DNA of 64,000 nt, from NCBI GenBank assembly GCA_027486405.1, contig JAIXPD010000038.1, positions 1 through 64,000 on the forward strand, read 5' to 3'. Source of the DNA: Azospirillum sp. (GTDB lineage: Bacteria; Pseudomonadota; Alphaproteobacteria; Azospirillales; Azospirillaceae). Below are positions 16,037-26,100 of the stretch, in pieces; position 1 is the first letter of the stretch, and each line of letters starts with the position of its first letter. Both the position numbers and the translations under genes were made by a program. Below the pieces are notes generated by a model. That model was not told the origin of the DNA. It ran no database searches and worked only from the letters and a program-made list of their open reading frames with translations.

Positions 16037-17654
16037 GATCCGGGCGACACAGGATCGGGCCGCCGGGAAGGGCCGCGCGCGCTCCGCCCGGTCGGCCCTG
16101 TGGCGCTGGTTGTGGCATTCGCTGGCCAGCCGCCTGATGCTGCTGGTGCTGGTGTTCCTGACCGTGCCGGTCCTGCTCTACGACCAGTTCCGCCGGGCCG
16201 ACGAGGCCACGCAGCGCCTGTTGTTGACCAGCGCCCAGCGCCAGGGCGAGTTGGTGGCCCGCGCCTTGGAGCCGGAATTGGCCACCGCCGACCGCAGCGC
16301 CCTGCCAACCCTGAGCGGCGCGCTTGCCCGCTTCACCGACGACCGCACCCGCCTGCGCCTGCTGGTGCGGCCGCGCGGCGGGGCGGCGGACGGGTTCTAT
16401 TACGTCGCCACCGCGCCCAGCCTACCCACCGCCGATCTCGACGCCGAACGGCGGCAACTGGCCGCGTTGGGCGTGCTGGAACGGTTGGGGGCCAGTTGCG
16501 CCGACAACGCCACCTTGGCCATGCGCGTGCCCAACGCCAGCGGCGGGGTGGAGGTGCTGTCCTCCATCACCCCGATCACCACACCGTTCGGCTGTTGGGC
16601 GCTGGTGACGAGTCACGCGACGGAGGGGTACGTCGCCTCCTCCCTTGGCCGACCCTATTGGCGCACCCCGGCGGTGCAGGCGGCGGCGGCGGTCTATCTG
16701 GTGATGGCCGTGCTGGTCCTGGCGGTTCTGGCCGGGGTCTGGCGCAGCCTGCGCCGTTTCGGCGATCTGGCCCGCGACATTGTTGGGGGCGAAGGGGGGG
16801 CGGAGTCCGCTCCCGGTTCCCGACGCCCGGCGTCCTTTGCCGCGCGCAACCGCGTGCCGGAGCTGTCCGCCGTGGCCGAGGATTTCGACCGGCTGGTGGA
16901 CACCCTGCGCGACAGCGCCCGGTCGCTGCGCCGGGCGGCGGAGGACAACGCCCACGCCTTCAAAACCCCCATCGCGGTGATCCGCCAATCGGTGGAGCCG
17001 CTGCGCCGCGCCCTGCCGCCCGACAACGCCCGCAGCCAACGGGCGTTGGCCATGATCGAAACGTCGCTGGACAAGCTGGATTCACTGGTGTCCTTCGCCC
17101 GCCGGATGGACGAGGCCGCCGCCGACCTGCTGGCCCCGGCCCGCCGCCGTGTCGATCTGTCCGCTTTGGTCGGGCGAATGGCCGACGATTACGCCGGCGT
17201 GCTGGCGGAACGCCGTTTGCGCTGGCACGCGCGCGTCGATCCTGGCCTGTTCGTCCGCGCCAGCGAAGAAACCCTGGAAACCATCGTGGAAAATCTGGTG
17301 GAGAACGCCGTCAGCTTTTCCCCGATCAACGGAACGGTGACGCTGCGCCTGACCGGTGACGGGGCGTGGGTGAATCTGGTGGTCGAAGACGATGGCCCGG
17401 GCGTGCCGCCGGAAAACATCGACCGGATTTTCGAACGCTATTTCTCCCAACGCCGCCCCGGCCATGGCCTGCCCACGGTCGAATCGGACGACGCCAACGC
17501 CAGCACCAACGCCGAAGACCCAGCGGTCGGGCATTTCGGCATCGGCCTGTGGATCGTCCGCCGCAACGTCGAGGCCTTTGGCGGGCGTGTCCGCGCCGAA
17601 AACCGCGCGGCTGGCGGGTTCCGCATGACGATCACGCTGCCGCTGGCGGGATAG
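16026..17654 (+). CDS. membrane sensor histidine kinase, partner of the regulator at 15263
   Basis: A 542-residue kinase. TM1 (LMLLVLVFLTVPVLLY) and TM2 (AAAVYLVMAVLVLAVLAGVW) enclose a periplasmic sensor of about 210 residues; a linker, a HisKA domain and an HATPase domain follow. The H-box reads NAHAFKTPIAVIRQS, a PhoQ-like H-x-x-K-T-P form and not the usual HELRTP. The ATPase has ENLVENAVSFSP, EDDGPGVP and FGIGLWIVRR. The start chosen is GTG 16026, which overlaps the regulator end. The two-gene order, regulator then kinase with an overlap, strongly supports a cognate pair. Confidence 0.92.
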   Translation: MTTEIRATQDRAAGKGRARSARSALWRWLWHSLASRLMLLVLVFLTVPVLLYDQFRRADEATQRLLLTSAQRQGELVARALEPELATADRSALPTLSGALARFTDDRTRLRLLVRPRGGAADGFYYVATAPSLPTADLDAERRQLAALGVLERLGASCADNATLAMRVPNASGGVEVLSSITPITTPFGCWALVTSHATEGYVASSLGRPYWRTPAVQAAAAVYLVMAVLVLAVLAGVWRSLRRFGDLARDIVGGEGGAESAPGSRRPASFAARNRVPELSAVAEDFDRLVDTLRDSARSLRRAAEDNAHAFKTPIAVIRQSVEPLRRALPPDNARSQRALAMIETSLDKLDSLVSFARRMDEAAADLLAPARRRVDLSALVGRMADDYAGVLAERRLRWHARVDPGLFVRASEETLETIVENLVENAVSFSPINGTVTLRLTGDGAWVNLVVEDDGPGVPPENIDRIFERYFSQRRPGHGLPTVESDDANASTNAEDPAVGHFGIGLWIVRRNVEAFGGRVRAENRAAGGFRMTITLPLAG

Positions 17655-17656
17655 GC

Positions 17657-17682
17657 GGGGGCCTGAACGCTCAGGCTCCCGC
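17657..17682. terminator. hairpin between convergent genes
   Basis: CGGGGGCCTGA pairs with TCAGGCTCCCG over a four-base loop, with one G-T pair, directly after the kinase stop. There is no T-tract on either strand, so termination is plausible but not certain. Confidence 0.45.
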
Positions 17683-17692
17683 GCTTACGCCC

Positions 17693-18316
17693 TTACAGCT
17701 CCGCGTCGTGGGCGGGCAACAGCTCATATTGCGGGACATAGCCCGGCTGGGCGCGGATGCGGTCGGCCCAAAGCTGGATGTTCGGGTATTTGTTGGGATC
17801 CACCGCCGACTCGGTCAGCAGATCGATCCAGGGAAAGGCGAAGATGTCGGCGATGGTCAGGCGCTCGCCCTCGATGAAGGTCCGCCCGGCCAGATGCTGG
17901 TCGAACAGCGCCAGACCGCTGGCCGCCGACGCGTCGATCCAGGGCAGGGCGTTGGCGTCGCCGTTGAACTTGCGCACCGCGCGGGCGCGCTGAACCGGCA
18001 GCAGCACATCGGCCAGCCAGCTCAACCATTCGGCCAGACGCAGCTTTTCCGCCGCGCTGTGCCCGCCGAATTTGCCGGTCTGCTCGGCCAGATAGGTCAG
18101 GATGACGCTGGATTCCGACAGGGATTGCGCACCATGGACCAGGGTCGGCACACGCCCGAAGCGGTTGATCGCCAGATACTCCGGCGTCTTCTGCTGGCTG
18201 TTGCGCAGATCGACATGGCGGTAGGAAAAGGGAATCCCGGCCAAGCGGAAAAACAGGGCGATGCGGGTGGCCGGTTGCGAGTTCAGGTGCCCGTGCAAAG
18301 TGAAGGCGGCGGTCAC
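17693..18316 (-). CDS. glutathione S-transferase
   Basis: A 207-residue GST with an N-terminal thioredoxin-fold domain (FTLHGHLNSQPATRIALFF, the cis-proline RVPTLVHG and the glutathione-binding SLSESSVILTYL) and an all-helical C-terminal domain ending at YVPQYELL. The helix N-cap motif region reads LTIADIFAF. The serine/tyrosine-type catalytic residue is probably a Ser near residue 12. I prefer the GTG at 18316 because AAGGGAGA lies 9 bases before it; the ATG at 18358 would add 14 residues with no better ribosome site. It is convergent with the kinase gene. Substrate unknown. Confidence 0.88.
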   Translation of the reverse strand: MTAAFTLHGHLNSQPATRIALFFRLAGIPFSYRHVDLRNSQQKTPEYLAINRFGRVPTLVHGAQSLSESSVILTYLAEQTGKFGGHSAAEKLRLAEWLSWLADVLLPVQRARAVRKFNGDANALPWIDASAASGLALFDQHLAGRTFIEGERLTIADIFAFPWIDLLTESAVDPNKYPNIQLWADRIRAQPGYVPQYELLPAHDAEL

Positions 18317-18498
18317 GGTGTCGGTTCTCCCTTGGAAAATTGCAGTTGTGCGTCGCAATGATCGAGATCATGGCGGGAAAGCGATCGCCGCCGCCACTGG
18401 AAAAACAGCAATCAAGCGATTGTGATGCGAAATATTGTCTCACACCCTCGAAGCATCGTTTCTCGGCGTTGCTTCTCGCGGTGGTTGCCGTCCATTTC

Positions 18499-18527
18499 TT
18501 GACCATTCGTTTGGCTTTGAGTACAAA
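18499..18527 (+). promoter_or_regulatory. sigma-70 promoter for the DivK-like gene
   Basis: TTGACC (18499-18504), an exact 17-base spacer and TACAAA (18522-18527), about 75 bases before the start codon. A GTTCGG/CCGAAC inverted repeat (18571-18591) lies in the would-be leader just before the ribosome-binding site. Confidence 0.55.
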
Positions 18528-18601
18528 ATGGGTTGGACGCGGTATGTCCCTTGGCCAGACTCGCGAGGATGTTCGGCCAGAATAACCGAACGGCGGGATC
18601 G

Positions 18602-18994
18602 ATGGACATGGTTGAGACAACGCAGACCATTCTGGTGGTCGAAGACAACATTCTGATGCGCAAGCTGTTCGTCCGCTGCCTGGAAGAGGGCGGTTACGCC
18701 GTGGCGGAGGCGACGGACGCGCGCGCGGTGCTCGACATGATGCGGGATCTGCGCCCCGATCTGGTGGTGATGGACATCGTCATGCCCAACCTGTCCGGCG
18801 TGGAACTCATCAAGCAAATCCGTGCGGAGCCGGAGTTGAAGGCCACCCCGGTGGTGGCCGTCACCAATCTGGCGTCCCCCGCCGACAAACGGCGGCTGGC
18901 CGACGCCGGGTTCGACGGCCATGTCTCCAAGCCGATCAAGCCGAAGGAGTTTCAGGCGGTGGTGGCCGAATTCCTGAAACCCAACGCGGCCTGA
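18602..18994 (+). CDS. single-domain response regulator, DivK-like
   Basis: A 130-residue receiver without an output domain. It has the acidic pair in VVEDN, phosphoacceptor Asp58 in LVVMDIVMPNLSG, Thr in VVAVTN and Lys110 in VSKPI. The VVEDN-x-LMRKLF start and SKPIKPKEF end resemble DivK and its relatives, which act in the cell-cycle and polarity phosphorelay of alphaproteobacteria. It is not clearly in an operon with a kinase: the GST is divergent and the pel locus begins 80 bases downstream. A link to Pel control is therefore possible by position only. Start ATG 18602 follows GGCGGGA; 18608 is an alternative. Confidence 0.9.
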   Translation: MDMVETTQTILVVEDNILMRKLFVRCLEEGGYAVAEATDARAVLDMMRDLRPDLVVMDIVMPNLSGVELIKQIRAEPELKATPVVAVTNLASPADKRRLADAGFDGHVSKPIKPKEFQAVVAEFLKPNAA

Positions 18995-19074
18995 CCCCCG
19001 TATCACAGCGAAAGCCTGCCCGCCCCCCTGGCTGCGGCGGTGATCTCTCCCTTTGCGATAGGAACAGCGCGATC

Positions 19075-20001
19075 ATGGCACGTTATCTTGTGACCGGCGG
19101 TTGCGGATTCATCGGTTCCCATCTGGTTGAACGGCTTCTGGCGGCCGGTCACGCGGTGACGGTGCTCGACGATCTGTCCACCGGCAAGCGGGAGAATCTG
19201 CCCGCTTCCGTGCCGGTGACGGTCGGAACCATCGCCGATCCGGCGGTGGTGGACGCGGCCATGGCCGGAACGGACGGCTGTTTCCATCTGGCGGCGGTGG
19301 CCTCGGTCGACCGCTCGCGCGAAGCGTGGCTGGAGACCCACCACGCCAACCTGTCCGGGACCATCGCCGTGTTCGACGCTGCCCGCCGCGCCAACCCGCG
19401 CGGGCCGATCCCGGTGGTCTACGCCTCCTCCGCCGCCGTCTATGGCGACAACCCGGCCATGCCGTTGCGCGAGGACGCGGCCACCCGCCCGCTGTCGGCC
19501 TATGGCGCGGACAAGCTGGGCTGCGAGCTGCACGCCCGCGTCGCCGACGGTGTCCATGGGGTTCCAACCACCGGTTTCCGCTTCTTCAACGTCTATGGCC
19601 CGCGCCAGGATCCGAAATCGCCCTATTCGGGGGTGATCTCCATTTTCGCCGGGCGGATCGCGCGCGGCCAGCCGATCACCATCAACGGCGATGGCGAACA
19701 GGTGCGGGATTTCATCTACGTCAAGGATCTGGTGCGCTGCCTGACCGCCGCGATGGACGCGCCGCGCGCCGGTGCCCCCGTCTACAACGTCTGCACCGGG
19801 GTTCCGACCACCGTCAATAGGTTGGCGGAGGTGGTGGCCAGCCTGTCCGGGCGGGTTCTGGACCTCAGCCACGGCCCGGCGCGGCCCGGTGACATCCGGG
19901 TGTCGATCGGCGACCCCTCGGCCCTGCGCGAAGCCTTCGGTCTGACCTGCGACACCACGCTGGAAGACGGTCTGCGCGACACCTTGGAGTGGTTGGGGTG
20001 A
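19075..20001 (+). CDS. UDP-sugar 4-epimerase of the pel locus (PelX-like)
   Basis: A 308-residue extended short-chain dehydrogenase. The NAD-binding TGGCGFIGSHL motif is at the N-terminus, the catalytic Y-x-x-x-K is YGADK with Ser in YASSAAVYG, and RFFNVYGPRQDPKSPYSG is the usual sugar-nucleotide-binding segment. In other bacteria some pel operons carry a UDP-GlcNAc 4-epimerase, PelX, that supplies UDP-GalNAc for the GalNAc-rich Pel polymer. The position as first gene, with its stop overlapping the next start (GTGA), supports the same role here. The exact sugar cannot be read from sequence. Confidence 0.87.
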   Translation: MARYLVTGGCGFIGSHLVERLLAAGHAVTVLDDLSTGKRENLPASVPVTVGTIADPAVVDAAMAGTDGCFHLAAVASVDRSREAWLETHHANLSGTIAVFDAARRANPRGPIPVVYASSAAVYGDNPAMPLREDAATRPLSAYGADKLGCELHARVADGVHGVPTTGFRFFNVYGPRQDPKSPYSGVISIFAGRIARGQPITINGDGEQVRDFIYVKDLVRCLTAAMDAPRAGAPVYNVCTGVPTTVNRLAEVVASLSGRVLDLSHGPARPGDIRVSIGDPSALREAFGLTCDTTLEDGLRDTLEWLG

Positions 20002-20867
20002 TCGGGCGGCGCGCGGTCGTCGGCGGCGTGCTGGCAGGGGGGGCCGCCATGGCCTTGCCGGGATCCGGCCTTGCCGCGCCGCGCGCCAGCGGATCGGCGT
20101 TGCGCTGGGCGGTCTATTACGCCGACCGGGAGCCGACGCGCGCCTTTGACCCTTATGACCTGCTGGTGCTGGACAGCCGTCACCATCCGCCGCTGCGGCC
20201 GTTGAAGGACCGGGGCAAGACCCTGCTCGGCTACATCAGCGTGGGGGAGGTGGAAACGCACCGCCCGTGGCACGACCGCGTCAAGGGCTGGGGCCTGCTG
20301 GACCAGGAAAACCCGAACTGGCCGGGCAGCTTCTATGTGGATCTGCGCGACCGCCGGTGGGTCAAGCTGGTGGTGGAGGAGTTGGTTCCTGCCCTGCTGC
20401 GCGCCGGGTTCGACGGGGTGTTCCTCGACACGCTCGACAACCCGCCGCATCTGGAGCGCACCGACCCCAAACGCTGGGCCGGGATGACGGAGGCGGCGGC
20501 CCGGTTGGTCGCCACGCTGCGCACCAACTGGCCGCATGTGCCGATCATGCAGAACCGCGCCTATGAGATTTTGCCGCAGACCGCGCGGATGATCGACTAT
20601 GCCCTGGGGGAAAGCGTGTTCGCCGGATGGGATTTCGCCGCCAAGAAACCCCATCGGCAAAGCGAGGAGGATTACCGCTTCCAGGTGGAGGCGTTGACCG
20701 CCGCCCGCGCGCTCAACCCGGCCTTGGGGGTGATGACGCTGGATTACTGGGATCCGGCGGACAGCGCCGGGCTGCGCGCCATCTACGCCCGCCAGCGCGC
20801 CAACGGCTTCTCCCCCTATGTCAGCGTGGTCGAACTGGACCGGCTGGTGGCGGAACCGCCGCCGTGA
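19998..20867 (+). CDS. pelA: PelA hydrolase half (GH166-type glycosidase)
   Basis: A 289-residue exported protein corresponding to only the N-terminal glycoside hydrolase domain of PelA, which trims Pel polymer in the periplasm. The TIM-barrel family signs are RWAVYYADREP, LGYISVGEVE, GFDGVFLDTLD (Asp144 and Asp147) and DYALGES with the likely catalytic Glu205. The N-terminus MIGRRAVVGGVLAGGAAM is a signal peptide, possibly Tat-like. In Pseudomonas this domain and the deacetylase are one chain of about 950 residues; here they are two genes overlapping by four bases (GTGA at 20864). Start GTG 19998 overlaps the epimerase stop. Confidence 0.88.
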   Translation: MIGRRAVVGGVLAGGAAMALPGSGLAAPRASGSALRWAVYYADREPTRAFDPYDLLVLDSRHHPPLRPLKDRGKTLLGYISVGEVETHRPWHDRVKGWGLLDQENPNWPGSFYVDLRDRRWVKLVVEELVPALLRAGFDGVFLDTLDNPPHLERTDPKRWAGMTEAAARLVATLRTNWPHVPIMQNRAYEILPQTARMIDYALGESVFAGWDFAAKKPHRQSEEDYRFQVEALTAARALNPALGVMTLDYWDPADSAGLRAIYARQRANGFSPYVSVVELDRLVAEPPP

Positions 20868-23128
20868 GGTCCGCCCTGCGCTGGCTGTGTCTGCTGATCC
20901 TGCTGAACGCGGGGTCGGCGCGCGCGGCCGATGCTCCCACCGCCCCCGGCCCCACGCTGTCCCGCACCATCCTGGCGCTGGTCGATCTGCGGGAAGAAAA
21001 AACCATCCGGCTGACCCGGATTCACGGCATGGCCGAGATGCCGCTGAATCATCTGGGCCTGTCGGTCGTCTATTGGAACGTCGCCGACGGCTTGCCCGAT
21101 CCGGCGCGCTACCCCGGTTTGCGCGGCGTCATCACCTGGTTCGCGGGGGAGCCGTTCGCGGACGCCGGGGCCTACATCGCCTGGATGGGGCGACTGATCG
21201 ACCAGGGTGTGCGCTGCGCCGTGCTCGGTCAACCAGGGGTCCGTCAATCGGCGGGCGGCAAGCCGGTGCCACTGGCCCTGACCAACCGCTTTTTCGCGCG
21301 CTTCGGCTTGCGCGACGACGATGGTTATTCCGATCTCACCTACAAATCCCGCCCGGTGGTGATGGACGCCCTGATCGGGTATGAACGGCCCGTGATGGGC
21401 GTGCTGCCCGGCTACCCGCTGTTCCGCAAGATCGACGCCCGCTTCACCTCGCATCTGGTGATGCGGCGGGGGGACGACACGGCAACCGACAGCCACCTGG
21501 TCGTGACCGGCCCGACCGGCGGTTTGGTGACGGACGGCTATGGTCGGTATTACGACCCCGAACTGAACCGCCGCCTGTGGATCCTCGACCCCTTCGCCTT
21601 CTTCCGCGCCTCCTTTGCCACCGACGATCTGCCCAAGCCCGACGTCACCACCCTGTCGGGGCGGCGGCTTTATTTCAGCCACATCGACGGCGACGGCTGG
21701 CGCAACGTGACGGAGGCCGCGCCCTTCGCCAAGGACAAGCTGTCATCGGCCGATGTGGTGCGCAAGGTGGCGGTGGAACCGTTTCCCGATCTGCCGGTGT
21801 CGGTCGCCCCCATCGTCGGCGATGTGGACGCCGATTGGCTGGGCACGCCGGAGTCGCTGGCCGCCGCGCGGCGGCTGTTCGCCTTGCCACAGGTCGAACC
21901 GGCCAGCCACACCTGGACCCACCCCTTTCAATGGGCCTTCTTCCAGGATTACACCCCGCAAAAGGAAGCCGTCTTTCTGACGGACCGTGGCGGGCCGAAA
22001 CGCAGCCTGCTGGAGCGCATGACCGGGCGCGGCGGCCTGTACGACGCGGCGTCCGCCGGGGGCGAGGGGGCCGATCTGGGCCGCTACGCCGTGCCGCGCG
22101 CCTATCTGCAACGCCCCTTCGATCTGGATCAGGAGATCGGCGGGGCGCTGGCCTACTTCACCCGATTGGCCCCGCCGGGCAAGGCGGCGACGCTGGTGCA
22201 ATGGTCGGGCGACACCTCCCCCTTCGAATCGGCGCTGGCGGCGGTGCGGCGGGCGGGCGGGCGCAACATGAACGGCGGCGACGCCCGCTTTGACGCCGAT
22301 TACCCGTCCATCACCACGGTTCCGGCCATCGGCCTGCCGGTGGGGGCGGAACGGCAGATCTATTCGGCGGGCAGCAACGAAAACACCTACACCGATCTGT
22401 GGACCAACCGCTTTTACGGGTTCCAGAACCTGATCCACACGGTGCGCAACACCGACAGCCCGATCCGGCTGAAGCCCTTCAACATCTATTATCACATGTA
22501 TTCCGGCCAGAAGACGGCCAGCGTCAACGCCCTGCGCCGCAATCTGGAGGCCGCGCGCGCGGCGGAACTGGCCCCGGTCGCCGCCTCCACCTACACCCGG
22601 ATCGCCGAAGGTTTCTACACCACCCGGTTCGAACCGTTGGGGGACCGGCGCTGGCGGGTGTGGGACCGTGGCGCGCTCAACACCCTGCGTTTCGACCGGG
22701 CCAGCGTCACGGCGGTGGATGCCGCCCGCTCCACCGGCGTGCTGGGGCAGCGGCACCATCAGGGCAGCCTCTATGTGGCGCTCGATCCCGCCGTCCCGCA
22801 CCCTGTGGTCGCCCTGATGGAGGTGGAGCGCGGCGACACCCCGCCCGCCGCCCCGCGTCCCTATCTGATCGACGGGCGTTGGGCCTTCTGGGGCCTGTCG
22901 GTGGAGGGAGAGGGGGAGGGGTTTGCGGTGGCGGCCTCCGGGTACGGCGATGGGACGATGACGTGGCGGATGCCGCGACCGGGCCGCTACGCCGCGTCGG
23001 TGGAGCGGGACGGGCGCATTCTGTGGGCGGCGGAGGTCGAGACCGACGCCGATCAAACTCTGAGCCTGACCGCCACGGTCATGGCGGTGGAGCCGGTGAC
23101 GCTGCGCGTCCGGCCCCTGCCACGCTGA
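20864..23128 (+). CDS. pelA: PelA deacetylase half
   Basis: A 754-residue protein matching the rest of PelA: a reductase/amidotransferase-like region, then a metal-dependent polysaccharide deacetylase, then a C-terminal beta-rich region. The deacetylase signs are clear: YFSHIDGDGW with Asp275, and SHTWTHPF giving the H-x3-H pair His349/His353. Downstream blocks include NMNGGDARFDADY and IYYHMYSGQKTAS. A separate signal peptide (LRWLCLLILLNAGSARA) sends it to the periplasm independently of the hydrolase half. GTG 20864 is chosen because it overlaps the previous stop. It partly deacetylates Pel, making it cationic. Confidence 0.9.
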   Translation: MRSALRWLCLLILLNAGSARAADAPTAPGPTLSRTILALVDLREEKTIRLTRIHGMAEMPLNHLGLSVVYWNVADGLPDPARYPGLRGVITWFAGEPFADAGAYIAWMGRLIDQGVRCAVLGQPGVRQSAGGKPVPLALTNRFFARFGLRDDDGYSDLTYKSRPVVMDALIGYERPVMGVLPGYPLFRKIDARFTSHLVMRRGDDTATDSHLVVTGPTGGLVTDGYGRYYDPELNRRLWILDPFAFFRASFATDDLPKPDVTTLSGRRLYFSHIDGDGWRNVTEAAPFAKDKLSSADVVRKVAVEPFPDLPVSVAPIVGDVDADWLGTPESLAAARRLFALPQVEPASHTWTHPFQWAFFQDYTPQKEAVFLTDRGGPKRSLLERMTGRGGLYDAASAGGEGADLGRYAVPRAYLQRPFDLDQEIGGALAYFTRLAPPGKAATLVQWSGDTSPFESALAAVRRAGGRNMNGGDARFDADYPSITTVPAIGLPVGAERQIYSAGSNENTYTDLWTNRFYGFQNLIHTVRNTDSPIRLKPFNIYYHMYSGQKTASVNALRRNLEAARAAELAPVAASTYTRIAEGFYTTRFEPLGDRRWRVWDRGALNTLRFDRASVTAVDAARSTGVLGQRHHQGSLYVALDPAVPHPVVALMEVERGDTPPAAPRPYLIDGRWAFWGLSVEGEGEGFAVAASGYGDGTMTWRMPRPGRYAASVERDGRILWAAEVETDADQTLSLTATVMAVEPVTLRVRPLPR

Positions 23129-23138
23129 GGGGGCCGCC

Positions 23139-26100
23139 ATGCCAATCAACCTGCTGGTGGCGGCTCTGGTGTTGCTGGTCGGAATCGGGGCCAGCCTGCT
23201 GCTGATTCCGCGCGGGGCTGAACTGGCCTTGCAGAAGTTCCGCGACAGCGATTTCGACAGCGCACGGGCGGTCTATGAGGCGCGCTTTGCCAACGGCGAC
23301 CACAGCGCGGGAACGGTGATGCCGCTGACCCGGCTGCATCTGGCCGACGGCAACGTCGATCAGGCCATCGCCCTGATGGAACGCCTGATCGAACGGGAGC
23401 CGAACAGCGTCGAAGGGCGCGAATTGCTGAGCCGCCTGTATCAGGATGCCCAGCGCCAGGGCGATCATCTGGAATCCCTGCGCGACCTCGCCCGCCTGCG
23501 CGGCACGGACGAGATCCATCGCGAGTTGGCCTATCTCGCCGGTTTCCAGGGGCGGTTGGACATCCAGATCGCGGCGCTGACCCGCTATTGCGAATTGCGC
23601 CCGGACGACACCCAGACCCAACAGGAGTTGGCGGCCCTGCTGGCCTCGCAGGGCGACCACGCCGGGGCCATCGCGTGGCTGAGCAAGGCCGACGACCGTG
23701 CCAACGGGGCGATCGAGGCCGACAGCCGCGAATTGCTGATGAGCCTGCTGATCGACCTGGACCGCGAGCCGGAGGCGTTCCAGCGCGCCCAACGCTGGCT
23801 GGGCGACAACCCGACCGTGCCGGACCTGATCGGCTTGGCCAGCCAGCTCGCCGCCGCCGCCCGTCCCGATCTGGGCCTGCGCCTGATCGAACCGCAGGCG
23901 ACGCGCCCGGATCGCCCGCTGGCGCTGGAACTGACCGCCATCGATCTGCTGCTGGCCACCCAAAAGACCGGGGAGGCGCAAGCACGGCTGGCGGCGCTGA
24001 CCAGCCCGGTGGACGACGCCTCGCTCGGCCGTCTCCTCGCCTTGCAGATGAACGCGGGGATGGAGCGGGCGGCGGCGGCCACCGCGCAGGGGCGGGATCT
24101 GCGGCTGGTTCCCGATTGGGTGCTGGCCGGGCTGGCCGATCTGGCCTACCGCGACAAGGACCGCGCCTTTCTCGACCGGCTGGTGCGGGAGTTGGGCGAC
24201 GGCTTCCTCAACGACCGGCCAATCCTGGCGGCCAACATCGCGCTTGGCCGTGGCGATTCCGCCGCCGCCATCCGCTGGGCCGAACGCGGGGCGGAGGACG
24301 TCAACCAACCCGTGCCCGACCGGCTGGCGGCGATCCGCATCCTGGACCGCGCCGGGCGACGCGACGCGGCAGCCGCCGCCTTTGATCGGCTGCCCTTGGC
24401 CGAAGGTGTGGCCGACGATCTGCTGGAGGAGTTGGGGGCGTTGTTCCTCGACCTTGACCGCGCCGCCGCCGGGTTGGCGTGGTTTTCCGCCCGACGCACG
24501 GCCAACCCATCCGGGGCGGCGGATCTGGTGTGGGTTCGGCTGGCGGCCAAGGTGGGCGACCTGCGGGCGGTGGCGGCGTGGCTCGACACCCATCCGAAGC
24601 TCGACGCCGGGCTGTTGCAGGACATCGCCGCCAGCGCGGTGGAGCGCGGCGCACCATCCTTGGCCCTGACGGCGGCGGAGCGTCTGTTCGCGCTGTCCCC
24701 GTCGCCGCGCGCCCGTCTGACGCTGGCGTCGGCCCTGCTCGCCGCCGGGCGGGCGGGTGAGGCGTTGCCGCATCTGACGGCGCTGCTGGCGCGTCAGGCC
24801 GACCTTGGCCCGGATGTGGGGGCGGAGCTGGACAGCGCCTATCTCGGCGCGCTCGACGCCACCGGGCGGGTGGAGGAGTTGACCCGCTTCCTGACCGCCA
24901 AGCTCGACCGGGGCGGCCTGTCGGACGCCGACGAACAGGCGCTGGTCTACGCCCTGCTCGACCGCAAGGCGTACCGGGCCGCGCTGCCGGTGCTGCGTCG
25001 ACGGGCAGAACGGTTGGGGGCGGAACAACTGGGAGGTGAGTGGCTGTTCGCCTACGCCGACGCCGCGCGGCAGGCGGGCGCGCTCGGCGATCTCGCCGAT
25101 CTGCTGGAACGGCAACTGGCCGACGCCGCGCTCGACCCCGCCGGGCGGGAGCAGCGCGCCTTTCTGCTGCTGGAGGCCGCCGGGCCGGACCGCGCCCTGC
25201 CGGTGCTGCGCCAACTGGCCAGCGCCAGCCTGACCGGCCCGTGGGATGCGCTGTACCGCGAGGCGCTGACGACGCTGGGGCGCAAGGCGGAGCTGCGGCG
25301 CTATCTGGTGGCGCGCGGGACCGACGCCCGCCTGCCGATCGCCGAACGCCGGGGCGTGGCGTTTTCCCTGCTCGACCTTCAGGACAAGGCCGGGGCGGAG
25401 CAGGTTTTGCGCCCGCTCGCCGCCGGGCAGGGACCGAAGAGCGAGGAAGCCCGCCAACTGGCCTTCCTGTGGGGGCCACGCCCGAAGCCCGCCGCGCTCG
25501 ATTGGCTGGAGGAGCGCGCCAGCCGCGCCACCACCCCCGCCGATCAGGCCGCGTGGTACGGCGCGTTGGTGGAGTCCGGCGCGGCGGAACGGGTGTTGGC
25601 CCGTCTGGGCCGCGAGGGTGGCCCCGCCGATCCCGCGCTGCGCGCCGTCCAGATCGAGGGGCTGGCCGCGCTGGGCAAAACGCGGGAGTTGGGGGAGGCC
25701 GTGCGCGCCGCCGCCGCGACCGACGGCAACCCGGAGCGTCTGCGCCGCATCGCCCGGTTGGCCGACCAGGGACGCGAACGCCGTGCGGCGGCCGAGGCGT
25801 GGCGCGCCCTGCTGGCCCAGCGGCCCGAGGATGGCGAGGCGCTGCGCCAAATGGGCATGGCCGCCTATGACGACAACCGGCTGCCCGACGCCGAACGGCT
25901 GCTGCGCCGCTTCGTCGCGCGTGCGCCCGACGATTACGAAGCCTATTATTTCCTGGGGGAGGCACTGACCGCCCTGAAGCGGCCCGCCGCCGCCACGCCC
26001 TTCTATCAAACCGCGCTGGCCCAACTGCGCGCGTTGCGGACCCGCAGCGACGCCGTCACGCAAACGGAGGCCAACCTCTTGAACCGGCTGGGCAAGGTGG

